From contig RWJK01000995.1 of NCBI GenBank assembly GCA_004335835.1, positions 1 through 64,000 on the forward strand: a stretch of DNA of 64,000 nucleotides, written 5' to 3'. Source of the DNA: Scenedesmus sp. ARA3. Taxonomy: Eukaryota > Chlorophyta > Chlorophyceae > Sphaeropleales > Scenedesmaceae. The notes beneath the pieces were generated by a model. It was not told where the DNA came from. It did not search any database and saw only the letters and a program-made list of their open reading frames with translations. A program made the translations under genes and the position numbers. Shown piece by piece: positions 39,954 to 53,296 of this stretch (positions are counted from its first letter, which is position 1; every line of letters starts with the position of its first letter).

Positions 39954-42900
39954 ATGCCGAAACCAACAAACTCCGGATTTCCAGCAGCAGTGCAAGAGTG
40001 CTGCATTGCTGCTGCCCAGCTGTGTGATGCAGTGCCAAAAGCTCTGCTACATGCAGCAGAGCTTCAGCGCATTGCCAAGCTTTGCAAGCGGCTTGTACCA
40101 TTGCTGGAGGAGCTAATAGAAAGTGGGCCTGCGCAGCATGTGCAGGGTGCCCTGCTGCTGCAGGTAACACGCAGGAATCAGCATGAACACCAGCGTGAAC
40201 AGCACCAATGGTAGAACATGTACAGAATGCTGCGTGCGTCTTGTGTTACAGGTACTTGCTGCAGTGTAACAGTATGGTGCTTATCATGAACAATAGTTTC
40301 TTTGCAAAACAATTGAAATACATCAACAGCTGCTGCATTGGCGAGAGACAACTTGTGGTTGTCACCAGCAATGGCAATTGCCATGGCCTTACTGACTTGA
40401 CATGTGTGCACAATTGCCTGCTGTTGCTTGCAGGGTTTGGCAGCTGCGCTTAAACGACTGTCAGACTTTGCAGGCGGCACATGTGCCAGCGTAGGGCCTG
40501 TGTACCACCTCATCCACAGCTGCAGCCTCGCGCAGCACCTCACCAACTGCTGCTTAGACCTGTGCAATGCACTGAGGGGCCTGGTGGCAGCGCTTGCAGG
40601 ACTTGGGGCCAGCCAGGAGCTGCAGGAGGACCTGGGGCAGCTGCTGAGCCAGCTGGAGCGGGGCCTGCACTGCACCTACAATGAGAGCCAGCACCAGCTG
40701 CTGCTGGAGCTGCAGGTGCAGGTGCGATTCCAGCATGCATGCAACTGCAGCATGGGTGCTGAAGACAACATCAGGCACACTGGCATAGGCCGCTTCATGC
40801 TGCTGCACGTGCTCAAGCATGTGCAAGCTGTTGTAGCGCAGCTCTCTTGGGCTCAGCTGGCTGTTCTGCGCGCTGTGCATGGTTTGCTGTGCAGGCTGAG
40901 GCTGTGCGCAGCGGCCAGGCAGACGCATCCACCCTGTCAGCCATCGTCACGCAGCAGGTGCTGCAGCACTGCAGCGTGGCGCAGCTTGCCGCTGACATGG
41001 CTTACCTGCAACAGGCAGCCCAGGAGCAGCAGCAGCTTGGCAACCATGTGGCACTTGCATTCTACCAGCAGCTGGCTGGCATATGCAAGGTGGGTGGTGC
41101 GCTGAGCTGTGAAAATCCCTGACGTGCACTGCATGTCATTGTGAGAGCGCACCTGCTGACCAAAAAGGTGCTTCGCGTCAAGTGTCCTACCTGAGCCAGG
41201 CAACTCAAAGGCTGTAGCAGTGGTGGCAGGAGCTTCTTGATCCCTTGGCTGCGGGAACCTGCTCGTCACATGTGAACTGCTTGGGCCGTGTCTTCTTGTG
41301 CAGGCGCTGCTGCCCGCAGATGGCTCTTTGACTGGCATGGTGCCAGCTTTGCAGTGCCAGGCAGTGGAGCAGGCCCCGCCAGAACCTACCGTGGCTGCAG
41401 CTCAGCTGCTGGCTGACCTCACATCAGTCAACAACGCTAACTCCGGCAATAGTGGCAGCAGCGGCGGCAAGGGCGCACTGCCTGACAGGCTGCATGCTGG
41501 GCTTGCCTTGGTAGCTGCACTGGCAGCAGACAGCGCCCAGCTGCACCCTGACCTGGCAGAGGCAATTGCAGCAGCAGAGTTGCCTGCAGCAGCAGTGGAT
41601 GATGTTCTGCAGCTTCTGACAGATCCAGCAGCTGTGTCAGCTTGCGTGCAAGTGATCACCGCAGAATCAAGCACACTGGCAGCCGGACCGGCAGCAGCTG
41701 CACGGCACAGCGTACTACTGAGGCAGTCAGCTGCGTGTGTGCTTCAGCTTGCAGTGATGGCAGAGCCCGAGGTAGCAACAGCACTGTCAGCTGGCAGCTG
41801 CTTGGCCTCCTTGGTACGGCTTGTGGCGTCTGGCAGCACTGCAGACCGCACACCACAGGCGCTGAAGGCCTCTGTGCTGCAACTGCTGCACAGCCTGTGC
41901 AGCGCAGCAGCAACAGCCGCATCACCACCTGCTGCTGACACGTTGTCGGCAGCTTCAGCAGCAGACGGCACAAGTGTGCCGTCACAACAGCACCCAGCAG
42001 CAGCAGCTGTTGATCAGCTTGTCAAGCAGCACAAGGTGGTTCCATGCTTGGTGCAGCTGCTTGGCGAGGTGCGGGTGTCCAGAGGCAAGGCAGTGCTGAG
42101 CACAGTTGGTGTTGCACCCCAGAGTGAAAACTCAGCTGCAACGGCAAAAGCAGTTGCGCCACAGTTGAAGGGAGGCAGGCCAGCATACAGTGCTGCAGCT
42201 ACTGCAAGCAAAGGGAACAAGATGACGACAGCAGCTGGCAGTGATGTGGCAAGGAGGCAGGAAGGCCGTCCAGCGGTTGAAGCAGGTGCTGCCGCTGCTG
42301 CAGTCTCAGGGGCGGCTGCTGCATCAACACCAGGTATCAGGAGCCCCCGCCACACTAACACTATGCTGGAAGCGCTGAAGCTGCTGGCAACGCTATCGAG
42401 CGCCTATGTGGTGAGTTGGCTGGTTAGCATCGCATGACGGCCGTGTAAGAAGGGCTCTAAGATTGCGATTGAGACGCACTGCTTGTAACAGCAGGCGCAC
42501 GCGGCTGCAGCTGCCGCTTCTCTGGTTAGATCAGGAACCAACAGCTGTGTTGCTGTACTGATTCTGCTGCTGCAGGCTGAGGTGCTGGCTGCAGGGGTGA
42601 TGCCAGCCATTGCCAACCTGCTGGCCAACCTTGACACATCTGCAGCTACAGACCAGCTGCTTGCAGCAGTACTGCACTTGCTGGAGGTGCTGCTGCGGCA
42701 GGGCAAAGCAGCAGCCATAGCAGCACTCAAGTCTGAGGTGCTGCCGGCGCTAGCAGCGATGTACGCGCACTGCTGCAGCAACAGCGTGCAGCCAGATGTC
42801 AATGGTGTGCTTCTGCTGATGCTGAAGCCCAGCACCGTGCCAACAGCAGGACAAGTGCCTACAGCATCGAACACAGCACATGCTAATGTTCAAGTCACAG

Positions 42901-45900
42901 CAAGCGGGGCAGCTGGTGCTGTGAGACCAGCAAATGGCAAGGCCTGTGATGTCGTGTATACCGCGGCAGCAGGGGGCTGCCAGCAGGGCCTGCAGGATGT
43001 GCAGGAGGAGCTTGGCAGATGCTGCAGCACCGGCACGCTGCAAGCATCCATGCAGCTGCTGGCACAAGGTGGGTTGCGCAAGGATACGATGTTTCTTGGC
43101 CCTAACAATGCACTGTTGTGTATGCGGCAGCTGCTGGCTGGCAGGATGACTGCATTGTGCTGCTGGATACTGCAAGGATTGTGCCGGTGCTTACTGTCGC
43201 TAACTACGCCGTAATCACAGCGTGCATGCTTGGGCCGAGCCTGAGGTGCTGTACCCAGCGCTTGCCCGGTAGATTGCTTCCGCTGCTGCTTGGCGTCTGT
43301 CTGTGAGCAATGTAGCTTGGTGAATTGAGCGCTACTAATGTGGAGCGAGAACCTGTGCCTGCAGGTGCTTGTCAGCACACAGAGCTGGTGGTCCATCTGC
43401 TGAGGGTGCTGCTACCAGCACTCAACAGTCAAGCGTCAAGAATGGCAGTGCACACGCATGCTGACGGCATGGCGGCGCTGTTGCAGATCGCTGTTGGTGT
43501 GCCAACGCCCAGTTGGGCAGCAACCCTTGGCGCATCAGCAGGGGCCAGCGCTGGCGGCGATGGAGATGCCAGCCCAGCAGCAGCAGCAGCAGCAGCAGTT
43601 GAGCTCCTGGTGCAGCTTGGGCAGGAGAGGCAGATCAAGCCACAGCTGGCTAAGCCGCTGGCAGAGGTGACATGCCCGCTACTAGCGTAGAACACATGGC
43701 AACTGGCAGCATTGTCGTACGTAATGTGTGCACCGCATGGCAGCACAGGCTGTTACCATTGCAAGCTGTACCATTGTTGGTTGATTGTTGTGTTTCACAG
43801 CAGAATTGGATGCCGCATTAGCATCACGAGTCAATTTAAGCAGCATAGTACGCTAACACCCTCCCTCTGCTGGCATGCAGGTGCTGCTGCAGGGCAGCGA
43901 AGCACGCAGCGTGTCAGCCGCCTGGATTGTGTCCCGCCTGGCCAAGGCCCCCAGCGAGGCAGACAAGGCGGCAGCCAGGTCAGCGCAGGAGTTCTGCCAG
44001 GTGCTGGCAGCGTCTGGGGCTGTGGCGGCTGCCATGGAGCACTTGCTGAGCAGGGATGAGCAGCGCCAGGCAGCAGGTGAGCTGCAACCTAACTGCTGTA
44101 TGTTTGGGTAGCTTGCAGAAGCACTGCAGGCACAGTCGGTGATTGCTAGCATGGCAATGGTAGGAGGGTTGATGCGGGCAGCTGGTGCGCGTTCATGTTG
44201 TGTACCATGCCAGCTGCACTGATCCTGCGCCACAATCTGCACGGTAAGTGTGCATACTACTTGGCTATTTGCCAACCCAGTCGAAGCTTGCATTACTGCA
44301 GGTGTTGCGCTGGTGGAGTCCCTGGCCTGCTGTGGCGACGTGGCCCTGCACAGCAGCCTGCTGGCAGCCGGGGCAGTGCCTGCCCTGGTGGAGGTGGTGC
44401 GCGCTGCAGCAGCAGGCCAGCCTGAGGCAGCGGCAGCAGCAGCAGCAGCACTCGGAGCCATCGCATCAGCAGCCGTGCCTGGGGCTGCTGCCGCAGTGTG
44501 TGGGCTGATGGTGTCATGCCTGCAGCCCAGCAACCCCGGCGTGGCAGGCAGCGCTGCGGCAGCTTTGAACCAAATGGCAGGTGAGCTGGTGTGATTTGGT
44601 CAGCGATGTGTATTTTGCGGCCCAGCAAAGGCTGCTCTGACAGCGGCCGGACTGTGGCTGGGTGCTGCTGCTGTGTGATCGGTGGGAGACAGCTGCCACA
44701 TGTCCACGTGTAGGTCGTCTGAAGGCAGATGGGCATGTGCCACATGCATTCCCTTCACTCAATTCCCCACCATGGCACGAAGGGTAGCTCCAGGCAAGGT
44801 GCAGGATGCTCGATTGAAGCAGGACAAGCATCGCTGAGGTATTGAGAGCAAGCATGGCTGTCTGTGCAGGTGCCTGGCCTGCTCTGGCGGGCCAGCTTGT
44901 TGCTGCTGGGGCCTTGCCAGCCTGCCTCAGGCTGCTGCAAGATTGCAGCACCGCAAGTGGCTCTGGCACTGCTTGCCTGGAGGCAGGCAAGCAGGCAGCT
45001 CAGCTGCTGGCGTGGCTGCTCAGAAGCAGCCGTGGCGGCAACAGCAGCAATGCTGCTGCAGCAGCTACACCCAATGCAGCCAGCAGTAGTACTGCGGCAA
45101 CAAAAGGAGCAGCGGTGCCAGCACCCAGCTCAGCAAGTGCAGCCACAGCCAGCAGCAAGCGTCCAGGCCAGCTGGCTCCACCTGGCAGGGGCCAGAGCAC
45201 AAGCAGCACGGTTTTTGTTGGCTCAGACAGTGGCAGCGCCCTCTCAGAGATGACTCAACCCGCGGTGACCTGCCGTCAAATGCAGTGCCCGTGCTGCTGG
45301 CAGCACTGAAAGTTATGGAGGAGGGTGTGCGCCTGCCTGCTGCGGCTGCACTGGGGCACTTGCTGCGCAGGCCAGACGCAGTTCAGGACAGGTGAGAGGT
45401 GCATTGACCTGCTTGAGCTAATCCGCAGTGACCCAGCCAGAGCCATTGTTATAATGCAATGGCTCAGGCGCGTAGATGGTCGCTGATCAAACTAAACATT
45501 GAACTGGCGACGCCGAATCCATTTGCAGTGTCAACCTGCCTTTGCCTATGAGCAATGGCTGGCTGAGCACCTCCCTGTGCTTGATGCCCTGCGCAGGTTG
45601 ACGGCTGTGGCAGCGCAGGCAACAACAGAGCTGCTGGACGTACTGCGCAGCACGCCAGCGCCGACAGCAGCAGCTGCAAGCGCTGCAGCAGTGCCAGCAG
45701 CAGAATGGGCTTGGATGGACACAGCAGCAGGCCTTGCCGCCCTTGGCGCACAGCACAGCACTGCGTGCAGCGACCTTGCGCGGGGCTTGCGCCAGATGCT
45801 GCTCAGGGGTGGCCCCAAGGACGCTGGCGCTGCTGCCCACGTGGCAGCGCTGCTGGCAGCCAGCGCCACCGGCAGGGCCGCGCTGCTGGCTGAGGCGCTG

Positions 45901-46643
45901 CTGCCTGGCTTGGTCGGCGTGGTGGGCAACCCAAGCTGCGCCGCAGCAGCACGCGCAGCAGCTGCAGCAGCTGTTGGTGCGCTGGCAGTCCCTGGGAGTG
46001 TGGCGTTGGATGACGGCCTCACTGGTGGCACACACGGGTCAGGCGCGCAGGCCAGCGCAGTGGGCAGGGCGAAAGCTGTGCATGGCAGTGCTGCCGCAGG
46101 CTCTGCAGCCGCCGCCAGGCAGCCCGGTGCGCGCGTGGTGGACCCCAAGCTTGAGGCGGTGCGTGCTGGCGCGGTGGCGGCGCTGGTGGGGCTGCTGCGG
46201 GCTGGCGCCGGGCCGTGTGCTGTGCTGGAGGCTGCTGAGGCGCTGGCTGTGCTGGGTGGCTGCCAGGCTGGGCGGGACGCGGCACTGGCTGCTGGCGCGA
46301 CTGAGGTGCTGCAGGTGGGGCTGTGGCTGCGATGGCTGCAGCTGCGACGTGCAAGTATACTACGTAGCTCAAATGCGCTAGTCTGCACCTACACGTGCAG
46401 ATGCGTGGTGGGTAATGCTGCCAGGGACTGATCATCATCATGTTACCCATCAAGCCATAGCATCAACGCCATCGACGCCATCAACGCCAGGGACTGATGT
46501 ATAACGGTACGTGCAACATGCAGCTGACTTACCGGCTGATCTGTGCGTGTGTAATGCAGGAGGTGGTGCTTGCAGGCAAGCGGAAAGAGGTGGCAGAGAA
46601 GGTGGCAGCTGCTGCTGGCCATGCGTTGATGAGGCTGTTGTGA
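39954..46643 (+). CDS. Large armadillo-repeat protein (frame discontinuity in exon 9)
   Basis: Likely protein-interaction scaffold. Exons: 39954-40163, 40434-40715, 40895-41089, 41304-42410, 42576-43068, 43365-43666, 43881-44076, 44302-44580, 44870-45391, 45529-46314, 46560-46643 (TGA), roughly 1300 residues. Residues 1-230 form Leu/Cys/Ala-rich helices (LCKRLVPLLEELIESG, LTNCCLDLCNALRGLVAALA) like the helical N-terminal domain of plant ARM proteins such as PUB or ARO. Armadillo-like repeats follow (GVMPAIANLLANLD, AAGAVPALVEVVRAA, EALLPGLVGVVGNPSC, AVAALVGLLRAGAGPCAVLE) with Ala/Ser linkers. No U-box or kinase domain was found. Exons 1-8 and 10-11 join in phase. In exon 9 the frame ending SGSALSEMTQ runs to a stop at 45309, while the ARM-like continuation (NAVPVLLAALKVMEEGVRLP) is in another frame, and neither joins exon 10 in phase. 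This may be sequence error, a missed exon or a real lesion. Confidence 0.78.
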
Positions 46644-46864
46644 GAAGGCGGTTTGGCGCTGGACTTTGATGCCCTCTCATGGAAGCAGCACGCTACTGTG
46701 CGTTGGATGGTGTGTTGGGCTGAAAGCATGGCCTGGCTACAATTACAGCGACCAACTCGTCCTGTCAATGCCACCGTGTCACTGCAACAGCGACTGGTCC
46801 AAGGTTTGATCTGCTGCACAGCTGGACAAACAATGTACAGTAATGGGTTTTGTAGGTGAATGGA

Positions 46865-46869
46865 TGTAA
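46865..46869 (+). promoter_or_regulatory. Candidate polyadenylation signal TGTAA of the ARM gene
   Basis: Lies 222 bp past the stop codon at 46643. Confidence 0.6.
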
Positions 46870-47039
46870 AGGGAGCTTGTGTGAAAAGAAGGTATGAAGG
46901 CCTTGTTGCTTCACCAGAAACAGAGTAACACAGTAATTTAAAATTACCGCAGTGCAGGCAGAAAATCACTGATGAGCAGTGCATGACGCCCGGCGCAAGA
47001 CTTTAAACTACACGACGCCCGGCGTGTCGACAGGCACCT

Positions 47040-47044
47040 TTACA
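47040..47044 (-). promoter_or_regulatory. Candidate minus-strand polyadenylation signal (TGTAA) of the BTB gene
   Basis: TTACA on the + strand, the nearest such site before the convergent ARM gene end. It would leave only about 170 bp between the two transcript ends. Confidence 0.4.
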
Positions 47045-49564
47045 GAAAGCACAGCACCCATATGCCTGCACGGGACGCCGCCACCCTGCTGCGTAACTCT
47101 AGCGTAGTACTACGCACTAGTGGGAGGCTGGGCTGTACCACCAACAGTTGCAACCATGCCGAGCTTTCCAGCGCACCCACAGCAGCAATCTCAACGCATG
47201 CCTCAACAGCTGGATACAATTATGTGTCTTATGAATTACCGTAGAGAGTCCTACCAAACAGCTATACCAGTACTTCACCTGGCAAACCGCGGCTTGCCGG
47301 CATGCCAGGGTAAGCAGAGTTGATGCAACCTGCCCGAAGCGAGGCAATTGCAAAAGGCAAAAACACACATTTAAAACTACGGTAGATGGCAGGTGCTGAG
47401 CCATGAGGGCATCACAGCTGCATGCACATGGCAGCCACAACACGACCCTGGGGGCAATGCCCAGGCACATGCACCACACTTGGTATCATGTCAGCTCTGG
47501 TGTGCGGCGCAGACCAAATTTGGGTGCTTGCAAAACAACAGGCAATGGGTGCCTGCCAGCACACCATCCACACCTGCGCATGCCATCCTGCTTCCAAGGT
47601 TTGAGGCCGTCAACTGGTGTGCGCGACGTGCAGCGCACACCTCTCGGCCCACCAAGCTGTACGCCCAACGCAGTTCAGCAGCAGCTGCAAACCCCGCTGC
47701 ACTTGAGATACAACTACAACATACTACAGACACAGGCCACTCGACCGAGCGGAGACGAGTCAGTATGCAGCTGCTGCATCCCAGGCCCCGTGGTAGACCC
47801 ATGTGGCTGTTCACAGCAGGTGCTACCTGCGCGCTGAGCCAGGCTGCACCAACATATGGCAGCCACCAACCAATGTGTTGTGCAGGAACCTGCCATGCTG
47901 TGGGCTGGTGGTTCGAACAGCAACAAGCAAACGCGCACACACTCGATGCAGAACAACCGTTCTTCAGCAAAGCCAGCAACCCTCTGTTGCGCACTCGGGA
48001 CAAAACGCATGTACAGCAGTTGGTTACGGATCCTGCCTCAACAGCCACTGACAAGCACACCCAGTCAACCCTTTGACCAATATAGCTGCAGCCACGCCCA
48101 GTGCTGGCATACGTTTGTATGCTGCCTGCCGCCTGTTCCCTGCTGCTGTGTGGGCCGGATGACATGCTGCAGCACACGTGCAGCGGCCAATCATCCACTA
48201 GCACAACTCACCCACACCCCTGTTGACAAAGCATGCGATCAGCATGACTGCCAGACGCGAATGTCACGGTGGTGGAGAGATGGACCCCTGTGGGCACCCG
48301 CTCTGCACAGCTGGCCATGCCACCACCCTCCTGCCAGCAAGGCCGCAGTGCTGCAGCAGCACCAACTTCAACAGCAGCAGCAGCCAAAAGAAGCTGGCCA
48401 TATGTTCTGCACTGCAGGGGCAAGGCGGCAGCAAGCCCACCAGCCCCGTGCAGTACAGCAAATACACACACACCCTCTGCACCATCGCCCGCTCATGGCT
48501 TCACCAGCCGCCTCACGCAAAAGACACATGGCGCAGTGACGCCACAGGCGCTACACGCACCTCCCGCCGCGCTACCGCTGCTGCCTCTCAGCAAGCAACA
48601 GTTTGACGCCAAGATGACAGCTGGCTTCAAGGCATAGCATCTGGAGCAAATTATGCGCCGCCGTCAGTGTGCTGCAGCAAACCAACGACAGTCGAAGCAC
48701 ACGATGGCCAAAATCACACACAGCAAGCAGACAAATGCACACGCATCCCTCTGTATGTTCATGCACTGCACATGCTGAGCCGCAACTTGGCATCCAAGCA
48801 TACAACAACACTGGGGCTAGTACCACACAGATGGTGACTGTTGCACAGTACTGGCAGTGGAGCACTGGCATCTCAGCTGAGGCGGCAGCCCTCCCTGGCC
48901 TGACACTCCTCTTTTATAACGACGCACACAGCCTTCCCAGTTCAACTAGTTCCGCAAACCCTGCAGTTCAACCGCTGCCACAAGGCAGCTCAACACCCCC
49001 TCCTTCAACAACCCTCTTTTTTGCGCAAAATTAAGGTGACGCTTTAGCAGCCTCACAGTTACACAGGACTCTAGCGGCAGCACACCAGAGACTGGCATCA
49101 TCCCAGCATGCACCTCCAAACTGCTGGCTCCCTGGTTAGTGCTCAAGCCACAAAGGTTCTGCTATCTGTGTCTGCACACTTGCTATGCTGGACAGGCAGT
49201 AGAGACACCAACTACCACCCTGTAGCCACTGGCCAGTCGACATGCAGACGCACACACCTGCTCGTCAAGTTCTTCCCGACAGCCAACCACTGGATGGTTG
49301 TAGCCCCCTCGCCACGATGCGACGCCATGCTGCTGCAGCAACCCTGGCAAACAGCTGCCAGGGCATGACACCGTCACTCACAGCAGTGGAAGCTGCCGGT
49401 GTTTGAATGTACAGATGCACTGCTCTTAGCCAGCTGAGGCCTGCCAGAGCTGGCAGTGGCTCAGGCACTCAACCAACACGCCAGTGCTACTGCAGAACGT
49501 GTTGCGCCTCACTCAACATGGAAACACACTTCATCCACTGGCTGCTGCCTCTTCTCCTGGCCGC

Positions 49565-52164
49565 TCATGACCAGCACATGCCCTCAGGCTGGCTGCGCAT
49601 CCAGTCAGCAATGCTGGCGCTGCCGCCATTCACACCAAAGCCAAAGCCCTCGCCCTGACTGCCAAACCCTGCCTGCTGCGCCTGCTGCATCAAGAACGGC
49701 CGCTGCGTCGCAGTGTTAGGCGCTGCCGCCTGCGCAACAGGGTAGCGAGGCACAGGCAGCGCGCTGCACACGGCGCCCCCTTGCGCCGACCCCGCTGGCG
49801 CTGCAGACGATATGGCAGGTGATGCAGCTCGCGACACACAGCCCTGCTGCTGCTGCAGCGCAGCAGGTGCAAACAGGTCTGACGACATGCACAGCTGCAG
49901 CCGCTGCTGCTCTGTGTACAGCTCGCGCTGCTGCTGCTTGCTGTCTGCTGCGCCGCAGCCGTTGTCGCTGCTGCCCTCATCCGAGCAGCCCACAGACTCG
50001 CCCACTGTGGGGTCTGAGGAGGTGCCAGAGCAGCTAGTGGAGGCTGCAGGCTGCTGCTGCCCCTGGTTGAACAGCGGGACTGGCGCCTGCCACATCAGCT
50101 GCTGCTGCTGCTGTTGCATCGTCTGCTGCTGCTGCTGCTGCACCATGCCTTGGTTGCCGCTGCCGCTGCTCTGCCCCTGGCCCAGCCAGCCGTTGAAGGC
50201 TGCAGACAGCGTCTGCTGCGGTGGCTGCATGCACACGTGCTGCTGCTGCTGATGGCTGTTTGCGGCCTGCATGCTGATCTGCAGCAGCTGCAGCAGCTGC
50301 TCCTTGCTCAGGTGCTCCTGCGCATACGCCAGCAGTGCAGCCGTGGCGCCAGGCTGGCTGCCCAGCTGCTGCAGGCCGCCGCGCAGATCAGCCAGGATGC
50401 GGCCAGCCACACCCGGCAGCTGCAGCCGCTCCGCAAGGCTCAGCCAGCTGCGCAGTAGGGAAAGAGCAGGGAAAGGCAGGCAAGTCAGCAGTGGCAGCTG
50501 GACAACAGGACGTGCGGATGCATCTACATCAACACGTCGGCACCGTCGGCAGGGCAATCAAATATGACATATTGCAAAGCAGCTGGAATGTGGCCAGGGG
50601 CAGGCAGCAGCGGGTAGGTGGCGTGGCGCAGGCCGCACCTGAGCGCAAAGTTGGGTGCAGCTGGGTCCATGCTGTAGGCCGTGCAGGGCTCAGCCAGGCG
50701 CCCCGCCAGGCGCTGCATCAGGCAGGCCATGTCGTACTTGTCTGCCAGCAGCAGGCAGCGCTCCAGCAGCGCCTGTGGGACACGGTAGCGTGGTCGTGTG
50801 ATCACAGCAGCAGCAGCAACAGCAGCACAGGCGGCAGCATTGAGAAACAGGAAGGTGCTGCCAGGATGATTAGTGTTGACGTATGAACGTCAAGCTGGCA
50901 ATGCACAGTGCAGTAGCAGGGCGTGCAGGGCAGTGAGTGTGCAGCTCACTGACAGGAGCACTGCAAACCACATGCATGTTTGCACCCCTTCCACCAAAGA
51001 GCACGGCGCAGCAGAAGAAGCAGCAGTCACTCTCTTGCTGGAGCAGCACTGTGCTCTGAAATAAGCATCTCTCCCCAAAAGGCGCACCCAGTCTGTGGCT
51101 GCCTGCTGCTGCAGCGGCACTGGGTACATGTGGTCCAGCACAGCCGCCCAGGTGGCCCCCTCCTCCTCAACATGCAGCAGGTAGGCCAGGCCGTGCGTGC
51201 TCTCCAGCAGTGCAGGCGTGGGGTACAGGCTGATCATATCGCGCAGCACAGGCGACCACAGGATGCACATCTGCAGCACAGCCGGACAACAGGCATTCGC
51301 CGCAGGTCGGCAGGAAAACAAGTCAGAGGGGTGATGCACAGAGCAACTTCTAACATTCGAACAGCCAGAGGTGCTGATGGGGTGCCAGCAATTGTCTGCT
51401 TATTTGCCTGCTGCTACTGCTGCTACAGCTGCGGTTACATGTATTGCGGCTGCCCCATGCTTTGCCATGGCGCTGTTGCACTGCGCACAGCCTGCCAGAA
51501 TACTTCCAAGCACAAGCACAGCAGAACACCAAGTAGCAGCTGCTGCCGCCGCAGACGCGTGTCATCTGCTTGACAACTGGTTGCACATGCCAGAATGGAC
51601 ATGTAGTGCGCCATGAGCCACGCTGCACAGCTTCAACCTCTGGCAACCATGCCTGGCAGTGTAGGCTGCTGTTGTGCACACAAACTTGATGCCAACTGCC
51701 AGCAACACAGCGCAGGCTGCGGGCCCACCTGGGAGTGCACATGGTGGATGGTGCCATCCTTGCACTTGATGCGCGTGTCTGACTTCTCCGCGGCGCCCCA
51801 GAACTCATCATAGCGGCGAGTGCTGCAAGCAGGTGAACGAGGTGGATAGATTAGGCATGTGGCACACGGCAAAACAGCCCAATCCCCTTGGGCACTGTAC
51901 ATCATAAGCAGCTGGAACTGGGGGTGAAATGTGCAGCAGCGCCCGCAATAGAAGCAGACGTAAACCAATCGCTTGGTCTAGTACCATATCAACAAGTAGG
52001 GCATCAGAGTGCGTTGCTGGACACCAAGCGCGTAATTCAAAGCACAGGCTGGCCAACACCAAGCTGCCCCACCTCCTGCACAGCTCAGCGCTGCGGCGCC
52101 TGTCAAGCCGATCAAAGCTTTGCCTGCGGATGTCTAATGACCGGGTTTCTCTCCGAGGGTGCAT
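49565..52164 (-). CDS. BTB/POZ-domain protein with Gln-rich C-terminus
   Basis: BTB domains dimerise and often serve as Cullin-3 adaptors; the partner here is unknown. Five minus-strand exons close exactly: 52164-52073, 51822-51729, 51270-51088, 50772-50639, 50447-49565 (TGA); 461 residues. The short basic N-terminus (MHPRRETRSLDIRRQSFDRL) leads into the BTB fold: DTRIKCKDGTIHHVHSQMCI, LWSPVLRDMISL, TWAAVLDHMYPV, LERCLLLADKYDMACLMQRL. A helical region follows (LSLAERLQLPGVAGRILADL, AYAQEHLSKEQLLQLLQISM), then a roughly 230-residue Gln/Ser/Ala-rich tail ending GMCWS. No Kelch, MATH or ankyrin repeat is visible. This resembles the lineage-expanded BTB proteins of volvocine algae. Confidence 0.85.
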
Positions 52165-53296
52165 GCCTGCTGCTGCCGCGATCGCACAAACAGAACCGCA
52201 CGGCTAGAGGTACGCTATACACTTCTTCATAAAACACACGATTACAAATGCGAGTATCTACAGAGGTGGATGTACACGTTGATAAGCTGGTTCACACGCT
52301 GGGTGGAGGAAAGCTCGACAAGAGGCAGGTGCGGTAGAACACAGGCTCAACCAAGAAGCAAATGAGCGTTCGGACCGTGGTTACCGTCAACAGCTGAACG
52401 GCTGCAAACTTTTCACGGTCCAGATTCACTGTTATGACAAAGAGAGAAATTTGTTATCTTCTCTGCAAGTTGCGATCAGGAAGTCAGAATTGCTGTTTTT
52501 GGCTCGCTTTGCAACGTATGAGCGGCTAACGGTGAACGCAGCTGCAGCCATGCCGCGTCTAACGATGGGCTGTGCGTATCTTGGTGTTGCAGTGGGTAAG
52601 TGCGACGGACCGAAACCCAGAAGTGGCTTTTTTGTTGGTTTTTTTTCACATTTTGTCTTCATTAGCAGAGGCTTGATAGCTATCGATGACCAGAAGTTCA
52701 TCCGTCGGACTCGACCTCTCCTGCCAGCTGGCTCCAGCTGGCAGTCAAGCCTGGGCCCGCAGTGCTGCACTTCAGGTCGGCAACAGCACAAGGCGTGCAG
52801 GGGTCTGCAATTCACACAGTGGAACCGTGTTGCACTTGGTCGTCCAACCACACATACCATGATAGGATCTGCAGTGTGAAACATGCCAAAACTCTCTTAA
52901 GTAGTACAACTCGATATAGGTCACTGACCTGATAACATTGATACATTGGCTGTGCGAGTGCATGCTGAGGAAGAAGGAAATGATCACAACTCAAAGAAGC
53001 CGAACATAACAATCACATTGCCGGCCAGATCAATTCCTGGCGGTGGGTGTCTGGGTCAGCTGCAGCAGGCCCATGCAGGCCAGTCCACAGCAGCATGCTG
53101 CAAGTCGTTGACGCGCAGCCGCCTCTGTCCAGTATTCTGGCAGCAGCTTCTGCTCCTGCTACTGCTGCTTGCATTCACCACCACCACCGTCTGCTTGGCA
53201 GCCATATGTGCCATCCGCAAAGGGATCATCCCCAGCAGCCTCACAGGTGCTGTTGGAGTCCAGCGCCTCCAGCACGCCCATAACCTCTTGCTACTG
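52165..53296. other. Interval between BTB and kinase-isomerase genes; possible small + strand gene
   Basis: The region is less GC-rich than its flanks. A + strand ATG at 52551 opens MPRLTMGCAYLGVAVG and meets a strong GTAAGTGCG donor at about 52593, as in many small algal genes, but I could not find a convincing second exon. At 53141-53180 and 53260-53280 there are partial copies of sequence from the end of the kinase-isomerase gene (53291-53325 and 53405-53425). Confidence 0.3.

Larger units (their letters stand above)
46644..49564 (-). other. No gene recognised; probably mostly BTB gene 3' UTR
   Basis: TGTAA at 46865-46869 should end the ARM transcript. TTACA at 47040-47044 is a minus-strand TGTAA, which would give the BTB gene a 2.5-kb 3' UTR. 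From 47.3 to 49.5 kb the + strand is A/C-rich and has long open frames on both strands, none with a recognisable domain; low stop-codon content explains them. Confidence 0.4.

Noticed and set aside
47393..48539. Several >220-codon frames on both strands
   Set aside because: Overlapping, domain-free and explained by A/C-rich sequence with few stop codons; probably BTB 3' UTR.
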